The notes under the pieces were generated by a model that made no database searches, had not been told where the DNA came from, and worked only from the letters and a program-made list of their open reading frames with translations. DNA of 49,228 nt, from assembly GCA_031272145.1 (NCBI GenBank), contig JAISUL010000027.1:1-49228 (forward strand), written 5' to 3'. The position numbers and the translations under genes were made by a program. Position 1 is the stretch's first letter. Each line of letters starts with the position of its first letter. This DNA is from Synergistaceae bacterium (GTDB taxonomy: Bacteria > Synergistota > Synergistia > Synergistales > Aminobacteriaceae). This document shows, in pieces, positions 17,943-25,903 of the stretch.

Positions 17943-19406
17943 ATGGCAGCGAGACACGGTACGAACCGCCCAAGCAAAAAGGTTTTGTTCGTCAGCGCCG
18001 AGCTGGCGCCCTTCTCCAAAGTGGGGGGACTTGGCGACGTGGCCGCCTCGCTGCCCAAGGCCCTGCTGAAGTGCGGCGTGGACGTGCGGGTCGTGACCCC
18101 GGCGTGGCCCGGCGTGATGGACAAGGTGCGCGACGCTGGCTATAAGGTTTTCACGTTTCCGCAGAAGGTGACGGCGTCCTACGCGTGGCGCGTGGTCGAG
18201 GCGACGGTCAATCAGGTGGACGTCGACGGCGTGCCGACCTACTTTCTGGAGGCCCCTGAGTACGGGGGCGACGTGTACCCATGGGACGTCAACGCGTGGA
18301 CGGTCAGGCCGTACGCGATATTCTGCATGCACGCCCTCGACCTGAGGAGGGCGGTCGACTGGGAGCCGGAGATATATCACTGCCACGACTGGACGAGCGC
18401 GTTTCTCTCGTGCGCCCTGGCCTGGCACAAGAGCTACGGGCAGCTCTCGGCCAAGAGCGTCATGACGCTGCACAACGTGGCACATCAGGGCATGTTTCCG
18501 AGGGGCGTGTTTCTGGAGGAGTCCGGGCTGGACGCCTCGTGCTTCAACATGTGGCAGCTGGAGTTCTACGGGCAGGTCAACCTGCTGAAGGGCGCGATAA
18601 TCGCCTCGACCGCTCTGACCACGGTCTCGCCGCGCTACGCTTGGGAGATACAGACCTACGAATCCACTCAGGCCTTGGCGCCGGTCATATACGCCAACAG
18701 GGGCAAGCTCCACGGCATACTCAACGGCATAGACTACGACTACTGGAACCCCGCGGCCGACCCGATGCTGCCGGAGTGCTACTCTGTGAGCTCGCTCGAC
18801 AGGCGGGCAGCGTCGCGCGCCAAGCTGATCGAGAACACGCCGTTCGACCCGTCCTACGACGGGCCGATAGTGGTGTGCGTGTCCAGGCTCGTGGAGCAGA
18901 AGGGGTTCGACATCATACTGCCCGCGCTGAAGCAGCTTGACTCGCTCGGGGCCAAGTTCATATTTTTGGGCAGCGGGCATAGATGGATAGAGGATCGCCT
19001 GAGGCAGGCGGCGTCGGAGCACCGCGACTCCCTGTGCTTCTTCCCTGGCTACAACGAGCCCCTGTCGCACCTGATGTACGCGGGAGGTGACATATATCTG
19101 ATGCCCTCGCTTTTCGAGCCCTGCGGCCTGTCCCAGATGATCGCCATGCGCTACGGCGCCGTGCCGGTGGTGCGCGAGGTCGGGGGGCTTATAGACACGG
19201 TGAGGGACGCTGACTGCGACGGCGGCGGCAACGGTTTCACGTTCATAACCTACGACACTCAGGGCATGCTTTGGTCGCTGAGGAGGGCCATAGAGCGCTA
19301 CGCGAACAAAAAAGCGTGGAACAAGATACGCCTGCGCGGGATGCAGGAGGATTTTTCATGGAACAGGTCGGCAAAGCTGTACCGAGACCTGTACCGAAGC
19401 ATTTGA
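17943..19406 (+). CDS. glgA: Glycogen synthase GlgA (ADP-glucose type, GT5)
   Basis: Elongates alpha-1,4-glucan from ADP-glucose. The product has 487 residues, the normal length. FVSAELAPFSKVGGLGDV is the N-terminal KxGGL substrate loop. YHCHDWTSAF, TLHNVAHQG and GILNGIDYDYWNP are family blocks. SRLVEQKGFDIIL and SLFEPCGLSQMIAMRYG carry the C-terminal nucleotide-sugar site with the conserved Glu residues. ATG 17943 has GGGAGCGG upstream. It follows the phosphorylase by 9 bp and precedes glgC by 13 bp. Confidence 0.97.
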   Translation: MAARHGTNRPSKKVLFVSAELAPFSKVGGLGDVAASLPKALLKCGVDVRVVTPAWPGVMDKVRDAGYKVFTFPQKVTASYAWRVVEATVNQVDVDGVPTYFLEAPEYGGDVYPWDVNAWTVRPYAIFCMHALDLRRAVDWEPEIYHCHDWTSAFLSCALAWHKSYGQLSAKSVMTLHNVAHQGMFPRGVFLEESGLDASCFNMWQLEFYGQVNLLKGAIIASTALTTVSPRYAWEIQTYESTQALAPVIYANRGKLHGILNGIDYDYWNPAADPMLPECYSVSSLDRRAASRAKLIENTPFDPSYDGPIVVCVSRLVEQKGFDIILPALKQLDSLGAKFIFLGSGHRWIEDRLRQAASEHRDSLCFFPGYNEPLSHLMYAGGDIYLMPSLFEPCGLSQMIAMRYGAVPVVREVGGLIDTVRDADCDGGGNGFTFITYDTQGMLWSLRRAIERYANKKAWNKIRLRGMQEDFSWNRSAKLYRDLYRSI

Positions 19407-19419
19407 AGGAGGTGCGGGG

Positions 19420-20745
19420 ATGTACGGGGGAAAATACGGGCGCGTGCTCGGCGTCGTCCTGGCCGGAGGCAAGGGTGAACGCCTCATGCCGCTCACCCGC
19501 TACAGGGCCAAGCCCGCCGTCTACTTTGGCGGCAAGTACAGGATCATAGACTTCGCCCTGTCTAATTTCATCAACAGCGGCATATTTGCCGTGTACGTGC
19601 TGGTGCAGTTCAAGAGCCAGTCGCTGAACGAGCACATCGAGCGCGGGTGGCAGTTCGGCAGCGCGCTCCGCGGCCGGGACTTTTTCGTTACCCTTGTGCC
19701 GGCCCAGATGTGGCGCGGCGAGCACTGGTTCCAGGGCACGGCGGACGCCGTGTTCCAAAACCTTCATCTAATATCCCTTTTCAACGCAGACCACGTGTGC
19801 ATATTTGCCGCCGACCACATCTACAAGATGGACATCGACCAGATGCTCGCGTTCCACGTGAGGCGGAGGGCAGACGTCACTGTGGCGGCGAATGCCGTCC
19901 CGATAGCCGAGGCGTCGCAGTTCGGCTGCATAAAGGCGGACATGAACGGGCGAATCATCGAGTTTCAGGAGAAGCCGGCCAACCCGCCGGAGATACCTGA
20001 CAAGCCCGGCTACAGCTACGTTTCGATGGGGAACTACATCTTCGACCGCGCCGCGCTGGAGGAGTCCCTGATAGCCGACTCGCAGCAGCCGACCAGCCAC
20101 GACTTCGGGCGCGACATCATCCCCGGCATGGTCAAGGACAAGGCGCGGGTCTTCGCCTACGACTTCTCCACCAACGTGCTTCCGCACTCCTCGTGGGAGG
20201 TCGAGAACATGCACCAGTGGCGCGAGGACAGGCCATACTGGCGCGACGTGGGCACCATCAGCGCATACTGGCGGGCGCACATGGAGCTCCTGTCCTACGA
20301 GTCCGAGATGACGCTGTACAACCCCATGTGGCCGATACGCACGGTGTCCTTCGCCGACCCGCCGTCCTACTCCTACCCGACGGAGGGGAACGACTGCGTG
20401 GTGCGCAGGGTGCTCATGGCCGAGGGCGGGCGAATACTTGGCGCGCGGGTCGAGAACTCCGTCCTGTCGCGCAACTGCGTCATCCAGCCGAGCTCCGTCG
20501 TCGAGGAGAGCGTCATAGGCCAGGGCGTGATAATCGGGCGCAACTGCCGGATCAAGAGGGCGATAATCGACGCCAACAACTGCCTGCCCGACAACACAGT
20601 CATAGGCGAGGACCCGGAGGCCGACGCGCGGCTCTACACGGTCGACCCCTCCGGCATAACTGTCATGGGGATGCCGCGAATCCAGTACCAACAGGACGTC
20701 GATGAGAAGGCGCTGGATACGTTCTCATGGACGACGTTCAGCTGA
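19420..20745 (+). CDS. glgC: Glucose-1-phosphate adenylyltransferase GlgC
   Basis: Makes ADP-glucose from ATP and glucose-1-phosphate, the committed step of glycogen synthesis. The product has 441 residues. VVLAGGKGERLMPLTRYRAK is the pyrophosphorylase signature, followed by PAVYFGGKYRIIDFALSNF. FAADHIYKMD holds the catalytic Asp, EFQEKP the sugar-phosphate site, and the C-terminal left-handed beta-helix hexapeptides (VIGQGVIIGRNCRIKRAIID) mediate assembly and allostery. AAGGAGG precedes ATG 19420. Its last 19 bases overlap the DtxR-type regulator gene. Confidence 0.97.
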   Translation: MYGGKYGRVLGVVLAGGKGERLMPLTRYRAKPAVYFGGKYRIIDFALSNFINSGIFAVYVLVQFKSQSLNEHIERGWQFGSALRGRDFFVTLVPAQMWRGEHWFQGTADAVFQNLHLISLFNADHVCIFAADHIYKMDIDQMLAFHVRRRADVTVAANAVPIAEASQFGCIKADMNGRIIEFQEKPANPPEIPDKPGYSYVSMGNYIFDRAALEESLIADSQQPTSHDFGRDIIPGMVKDKARVFAYDFSTNVLPHSSWEVENMHQWREDRPYWRDVGTISAYWRAHMELLSYESEMTLYNPMWPIRTVSFADPPSYSYPTEGNDCVVRRVLMAEGGRILGARVENSVLSRNCVIQPSSVVEESVIGQGVIIGRNCRIKRAIIDANNCLPDNTVIGEDPEADARLYTVDPSGITVMGMPRIQYQQDVDEKALDTFSWTTFS

Positions 20746-21407
20746 CGAGGCGGATCGAGGACTACCTCGAGGAAATTTTCCTAATGGAGAGCGCCGGACG
20801 CGAGATAACCGTGACGTGCCTGGCCGAGCGCCTGAAGCTCACCAAGGGCACGGTGACCACCGCCGCCCAGAAGATGGCCGAGGCCGGGATGCTGATCCAC
20901 GAGCGCTACGGCGTCATGCGGCTGACGCGGCAGGGCAGGCTCAGGGGCCTGACGGTGTACCGCCGCCACGAGGGGCTGAAGGCGTTCTTCCACGAGCTCC
21001 TCGGCGTCGACCGCGACCGCGCCGCGACCATGGCATGCAACATGGAGCACTACATGGACTCGGTGACGGACGGGCGCCTCTACGCGATGATGGACTTCTT
21101 CAGGACAGCGCGCGGAGGCCGCGAGCCCTGGGTGGACAGGATGTTCGCCGCCATGGACAGCACGGTGAACCGCCGAATGCACCGATCCATCCCGCTCTCC
21201 GCCATGAATGCGGGGCAAGAGGGAGTTATCTCGCACGTCTCGGCCGAGGACGAGGACTCCCGCGCCCGATTGAAAAACCAGGGCTTTGTTCAAGGCGCAT
21301 CGGTCAAATGTCTGGAGTCGTCCGAGACCTCCGTGGTCTTGAGCATAGCGGGGAACGAGACGTCCATGCCGCCATGCGAGGCATCAGCGATATGGGTGAA
21401 AGAGTAA
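20727..21407 (+). CDS. DtxR/MntR-family metal-dependent transcription regulator
   Basis: The product has 226 residues. The N-terminal winged helix contains IEDYLEEIFLM, ITVTCLAERLKLTKGTVTTA (recognition helix) and GMLIHERYGVMRLT, all typical of the family. A helical dimerisation domain follows with candidate metal ligands in RRHEGLKAFFHELLG and CNMEHYMD. The C-terminal part (about 155-226) looks like an SH3-like FeoA domain. Such proteins repress metal-uptake genes when bound to Fe or Mn. It overlaps the glgC 3' end by 19 nt and sits 10 bp before the epimerase, so it is inside the glycogen transcription unit, an unusual place. No palindromic operator was identified upstream of the operon. Confidence 0.92.
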   Translation: MDDVQLTRRIEDYLEEIFLMESAGREITVTCLAERLKLTKGTVTTAAQKMAEAGMLIHERYGVMRLTRQGRLRGLTVYRRHEGLKAFFHELLGVDRDRAATMACNMEHYMDSVTDGRLYAMMDFFRTARGGREPWVDRMFAAMDSTVNRRMHRSIPLSAMNAGQEGVISHVSAEDEDSRARLKNQGFVQGASVKCLESSETSVVLSIAGNETSMPPCEASAIWVKE

Positions 21408-21417
21408 TAAAACAAAA

Positions 21418-22386
21418 ATGAAAATACTTGTAACGGGCGGCGCCGGCTTCATAGGCTCGCACTTGGTGCACGCCCTTCTGGCCGCGTCGCACGAGGTGAC
21501 CGTGCTGGACGACCTGAGCTCTGGCTCGCTGCGCAACCTGAATGAGGCCGCTTGGCTGGCAGACCCAGTTTGGAAGCTTAAGTTTATCGAGGGCGACATA
21601 TGCAAATGCGCGGCCTGCCAACGCGGCTGCGACGGGGCAGATGTCGTCTTCCACGAGGCGGCGTACGTCTCCGCGCCTGGGTCATTGTCCAATCCAAGGC
21701 GGGCATACTCGGTGAACGTCGAGGGCTTCATCAACATGCTGCTCGCCGCCAGAGAATATGGGGTGCGGCGCTTCATATACGCCTCGTCGAGCGCCGTCTA
21801 CGGCGACGGCCACGAGCTGCCGAAGCGCGAGGACATGGCGGAGTTCGGGCTTGGCCGCGAGAGGATCAAGCTGCTCTCCCCATACGCCGCGTCGAAGGCG
21901 GCAAACGAGATACTCGCCGCCGCCGCCGACTGCCCCGAGTTACGCTGCATCGGTCTGAGGTACTTCAACGTCTTCGGCCCTAAGCAGAACCCGAAGGGCG
22001 CATACGCCGCCGTCATTCCGAGGTGGATCAGCGCCATGTCGGGCGGCAGTCAGGCCGTCATCTACGGCGACGGGAGCGCGAGCCGCGACTTCTGCTACGT
22101 GGACGACGTCGTGGCAGCGAACTTGGCGGCGATGGAGACGGAGAACGAGGCGGCATGGGGACGGGTCTTCAACGTGGCCTCGGGCACGGAGACCACCCTG
22201 AACGAGCTGTTCGCTGTCCTGGCGCGCCTGATGGGCAGGGAGGACGCTCAGGCCGTCCACGAACCACCGCGCGAGGGCGACATAGCCCGCTCCGTCGCGT
22301 CGGTCGATGCAGCCCGCGACGTCCTGGGATGGACTGCCAAGGTCTCGCTGGAGGAGGGGCTGAGACGGATGGTAAGTGTTCCATAA
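21418..22386 (+). CDS. NAD-dependent epimerase, UDP-glucose 4-epimerase-like
   Basis: The 322-residue protein is an extended short-chain dehydrogenase. ILVTGGAGFIGSHLVHALL is the NAD-binding loop, LDDLSSGS is typical of GalE-type nucleotide-sugar enzymes, IYASSSAVYGD supplies the Ser, and SPYAASKAANE the catalytic Tyr-xxx-Lys. GDGSASRDFCYVDDVV is a common block. Residues about 61-70 hold a Cys cluster (CKCAACQRGC) unusual for the family. The likely substrate is UDP-glucose or UDP-GlcNAc; this cannot be resolved from sequence alone. It is the last gene of the run starting at 12970. Confidence 0.9.
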   Translation: MKILVTGGAGFIGSHLVHALLAASHEVTVLDDLSSGSLRNLNEAAWLADPVWKLKFIEGDICKCAACQRGCDGADVVFHEAAYVSAPGSLSNPRRAYSVNVEGFINMLLAAREYGVRRFIYASSSAVYGDGHELPKREDMAEFGLGRERIKLLSPYAASKAANEILAAAADCPELRCIGLRYFNVFGPKQNPKGAYAAVIPRWISAMSGGSQAVIYGDGSASRDFCYVDDVVAANLAAMETENEAAWGRVFNVASGTETTLNELFAVLARLMGREDAQAVHEPPREGDIARSVASVDAARDVLGWTAKVSLEEGLRRMVSVP

Positions 22387-22400
22387 TCTGAGTTAGGCGC

Positions 22401-22406
22401 TATAAT
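22401..22406 (+). promoter_or_regulatory. -10 element for the tamB-like gene
   Basis: TATAAT 44 bp before the TTG start at 22451. Predicted transcription starts inside the left arm of the hairpin at 22409-22442. No clear -35. Confidence 0.5.
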
Positions 22407-22408
22407 AT

Positions 22409-22447
22409 CACTCCGTCAGACCTGTTTTTGCGGAACGGAGTGTTTTT
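22409..22447 (+). terminator. Intrinsic terminator overlapping the tamB promoter
   Basis: CACTCCGT (22409-22416) pairs with ACGGAGTG (22435-22442), followed by five U then GCTTT. It lies 22 bp after the epimerase stop and ends just before the TTG start of the TamB-like gene. It probably ends the glycogen-operon transcript, while transcripts from the overlapping promoter would lack part of the left arm. Confidence 0.7.
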
Positions 22448-22450
22448 GCT

Positions 22451-25400
22451 TTGAGGTTCATCCTTCGCGTTTGCGTGGTGCTCTGCATCTTGGCCTGCGT
22501 GGCCATCGGCTTGGGGGCGGCGCTGTTTTTCGGGCCGGCGGGCATTCTGGCCGAGCCGGCGGTGAGGCTGTGGGGCGGGGGCTTCACTCCGTCGCTGAAG
22601 CTCGGCGGCGTGGAGGGGTCATTATATTCCGGCCTCACGCTGCGGGGCGTGGAGATCGCGTCGGGCGACAAGAAACTGCTCGCCGTGGACGGCCTTGATC
22701 TGCAGCCAACGTGGCAGGACGGCCCTTGGCTTAGCCGCGTCGACCTTCACGGCCTCAGCGCCGACGTGGACGACCTCTCTGCACTCGCGTCGCTCTTCGG
22801 CGGCGGCGAGGAGAAGCAGTCCTCCTTCACGATGAAGCCAATCGACATCTCACTCCGCGACATCCGAATAAAATCACGCGAGTTCTTTATGACTCTGAAC
22901 GACGCAGCCCTGACGCGCGACGGCAAGTTCGCCCTATCGGTGAACGTCAACGGGCTGCCGATCAGCGTGGACGGAGTAGTCTCGCCCGACGGCTCCGTGT
23001 CGCTCGATGCCGTCATAGGGTCGGGGCGCGCGTCCATGCACGGCGACGTCCGATCCTCCTTCGACGGGACTATCAGCTCGGTCAAGGTCAAAGAACTGCT
23101 CATGGCCGTGCCGAACCTGAACGTCGACGCTTACGGCGAGGTCGAGGGGTACTTCCGCGCGCGCGGCGGCACAGGCTCAGGCGAGCTTAAGCTGGTCGGC
23201 GGAGTGGGGAAGATACCGGTGAACGTCGATATACCATGGTCATTGCGCTCGGAGATGCTCACCGTCTCGGACGGGCGCGTCGCAAGCCCCTTCGCGTCGG
23301 CCATGATAAAGGCCTCGTTCGACCTGTCCGAGGCCCCAACAGCCGACCGCGCCTTCGTCCGCGGCGAGGTCAGAGACGCGTCCTTCGGCGCGATGGCCGA
23401 CGCCTTCCCGTCCCTTATGCCCAAGGTCTCAGGCGACAAGGGCATGCTGGATTTTTGGGTCTCGGCTGACGCAACTGCGGGGATGGCAGGGGCGGCAAAA
23501 ATAGCAGGAAAAGTTTTCCTTAGAGTACCGGAAATGGCGCTGAACGGCTCGGAACTGCTCCGCGGACTCCGAGTAATAGCGCTTTTCTCCCCCAACAGCG
23601 CGTCGAAGATGCCCCTCGTGTCCGGGGACATTTCGGCTCAGTCGGCGTCGTTCGGGGGGTACCGGCTGGACGGCATCTTGGCCTCGTTCAGGTACGACGG
23701 GGCCGCGGCTGCGCTCGGTTCGCTCACGGCCAAGTTCAACGACGCGGACTTGGAGGCCTCAGGGTCGTTCTCTCCATCGGACATGGCGATAGAGCTCGAC
23801 GGGACTCTGTCCAAACTTGATCCAGCCACAATTCCGGCTCTGGCCGGGACGGTGGAGGGGCTGCTGGACGCCCAGGTCTTCGTGCGCGGCACCCCGTCAG
23901 ACCCGAAGGTCTCCCTGGTCATCGCAGGCGAGGACACGGCGGTTGCCGGGGTTCCCCTGCGCAACCCCCAGATAGTCTGCAACTACGCCTACGGCAAGGC
24001 CTCGGTGCCGGACACCACCATCGCGCTGCCGGGCGGGTTTGTGTCGTTCGGCGGCGAGGCCGTTCTAAAGGGCGAGCCTCGGCTGAACTTCGAGGGAACG
24101 CTCAGCGTCGACCTCGACACCCTGGGCGACTACCTCTCGGACGAGAGCGACCTGTCCGGCGCGGTTGACGGGCGCTTCAGGGTGCAGGGGCCTGCGGCGG
24201 CTGCGGCGCTGGCGGCGCACGTTCACGCCCCGTCCGTCGCGGCCGGCGGGTTTGCCGCGCGGGACGTGTTCGTCGACCTCTCCGGCACGACGGAGAACGT
24301 CAACGTGAGGCGCGTCGAGGCGAAGATCGAGGGCGGCACGCTCAGCGGCGGCGGAGGAATGACCTTCGGGCGCAGGGGCAGGATAAAGGTCGCGATGAAG
24401 ACGCGCGGGATCAACATCCGCTCTCTGCTGTCGAACATGGGCATAGACGGAGGTGTGGGCGGCACGCTCGACGGGTCTCTGTACCTTCAGGGCACGCCGC
24501 GCAGGCCGGAGCTCGCTCTGAGCGTGACGTCCCCCCTGAGCGTCAAGGAGACCCTGGTGGACAGCCTGAACGTCACAGCCTCGTCGCCTGGGCGAGGCAG
24601 GATAGACTTCGCGGCCAGCGCCAAGCTGGGCGACATGAAGCTGGCCCTGACCGGCCACACTCAGACGAGCCGGCAGGCCATGACATACGCCGCTGAGACC
24701 GACATGCTCGACGTAGACCGGCTCATATCCGCCCGCGCTCCGTCCATGAAGGGGCAGTTCTCCGGCTCGGTGAAGGCGGAGGTCTTCGGCAGAGTCCCAA
24801 GAGAGCCGAGGCCGAGGCGCGCTCCGAGGGCAGGATCGGACGAGAGGCGGATGCGCAGAAGGGTGCGAACAGTGGCTGTGGCGACGGAGCCGGTGCCTCA
24901 GGACAGGCTGGACTTGCTCGTTAATGCCCTTCCTTCGGGCGACGCGGCGATTCACGTCATAGTCACAGCGCCAGTCCTCTCGGCCTACGGAGCCTCACTT
25001 GAGAACGTGGCCCTGCCAATAGTCGTGTCGGGGGACAGGGCGACAGTCGACGGCGGGACAGGGACTCTGTTCGGCGGGACATTATCGCTCAACGCCGCCG
25101 TGTCCATGCCGGACACCGCTTGGAAGGCCGACGCCAAGCTCAGGGACCTTGACCTCGCGAAGGCGTCCGCTCCGTTCCTCGGTGGCATAGAGGTCACCGG
25201 CAGCGCCGACGCTGACGTGAACATGAAGGGCAACTACGGCGCCCTCATGATGACCTTCGCGAGCGGCACGTTCAAGTCGAGCTCGGGGTACCTTCACAAG
25301 GTGGCTGCCCTGTCGAGCCTGGTGCCAAAGGGGCAGGTGCCGTTCAGCGAGGCGCGCGGGTCGTTCTTCTGGGACGGGTCGGAGCTCTGGCTGAACCCCG

Positions 25401-25903
25401 GCACTCAGGTGACCGCCCCTAAGGGCGGGCCTCTCTATAAATACCTGTCGGTTCAGGGGCCCATGGGCTTGGCCGGCAAGAACAAGCTGGGGCTGGACTT
25501 CGCCGGCAACTTCGACGTCGAGGTGCTGAGCAAGCTTCTGAACGCCGTCAAGGGCCTGTTCCAGCTGGTGACCGGCACGCTGAGCGAGGGCAGCGGCTTC
25601 GCGAGGGCAGCGGTGAGCAGGCTCATAGGGCTGGAGGACCACGACTTCGAGGACGTGTCATTCCAGCTTCGCGGGGGGTGGAGCGACCTTCAGCTCCTGA
25701 ACCTCAAGATCGACAAGCCCCTGGCGGACTTCCTGCCGGCCAAGCTGCTCACGGTCGAGGACGAGCAGGAGAAAAAAGAGAGCGACAAAAAGATACAGTT
25801 CAACCTGAAGATTCCGGTGGGCTTCGGCTCGACCGACGACGACGCTAAAGACCAGTTCAAGCGGCAGTTTCTTGACAACCTCCTGAACCAGGTCGCGTTT
25901 TGA
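22451..25903 (+). CDS. TamB/AsmA-like translocation and assembly protein
   Basis: The 1150-residue protein starts at TTG 22451. An N-terminal membrane anchor (about residues 4-27, CVVLCILACVAIGLGAALFF) is followed by a very long beta-rich region with repeated AsmA/TamB-type strands (GVEIASGDKKLLAVDGLDL, FEGTLSVDLDTLGDYL). The C-terminal part from about residue 930 to the end matches a TamB (DUF490) core, with ATVDGGTGTLFGGTLSLNA and WSDLQLLNLKIDKP. Proteins of this kind span the periplasm and move lipid or assemble outer-membrane components. Presence supports a diderm envelope. An Arg-rich, low-complexity insertion near residues 785-820 (EPRPRRAPRAG) is unusual. The next gene overlaps by four bases. 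Confidence 0.85.
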   Translation: MRFILRVCVVLCILACVAIGLGAALFFGPAGILAEPAVRLWGGGFTPSLKLGGVEGSLYSGLTLRGVEIASGDKKLLAVDGLDLQPTWQDGPWLSRVDLHGLSADVDDLSALASLFGGGEEKQSSFTMKPIDISLRDIRIKSREFFMTLNDAALTRDGKFALSVNVNGLPISVDGVVSPDGSVSLDAVIGSGRASMHGDVRSSFDGTISSVKVKELLMAVPNLNVDAYGEVEGYFRARGGTGSGELKLVGGVGKIPVNVDIPWSLRSEMLTVSDGRVASPFASAMIKASFDLSEAPTADRAFVRGEVRDASFGAMADAFPSLMPKVSGDKGMLDFWVSADATAGMAGAAKIAGKVFLRVPEMALNGSELLRGLRVIALFSPNSASKMPLVSGDISAQSASFGGYRLDGILASFRYDGAAAALGSLTAKFNDADLEASGSFSPSDMAIELDGTLSKLDPATIPALAGTVEGLLDAQVFVRGTPSDPKVSLVIAGEDTAVAGVPLRNPQIVCNYAYGKASVPDTTIALPGGFVSFGGEAVLKGEPRLNFEGTLSVDLDTLGDYLSDESDLSGAVDGRFRVQGPAAAAALAAHVHAPSVAAGGFAARDVFVDLSGTTENVNVRRVEAKIEGGTLSGGGGMTFGRRGRIKVAMKTRGINIRSLLSNMGIDGGVGGTLDGSLYLQGTPRRPELALSVTSPLSVKETLVDSLNVTASSPGRGRIDFAASAKLGDMKLALTGHTQTSRQAMTYAAETDMLDVDRLISARAPSMKGQFSGSVKAEVFGRVPREPRPRRAPRAGSDERRMRRRVRTVAVATEPVPQDRLDLLVNALPSGDAAIHVIVTAPVLSAYGASLENVALPIVVSGDRATVDGGTGTLFGGTLSLNAAVSMPDTAWKADAKLRDLDLAKASAPFLGGIEVTGSADADVNMKGNYGALMMTFASGTFKSSSGYLHKVAALSSLVPKGQVPFSEARGSFFWDGSELWLNPGTQVTAPKGGPLYKYLSVQGPMGLAGKNKLGLDFAGNFDVEVLSKLLNAVKGLFQLVTGTLSEGSGFARAAVSRLIGLEDHDFEDVSFQLRGGWSDLQLLNLKIDKPLADFLPAKLLTVEDEQEKKESDKKIQFNLKIPVGFGSTDDDAKDQFKRQFLDNLLNQVAF

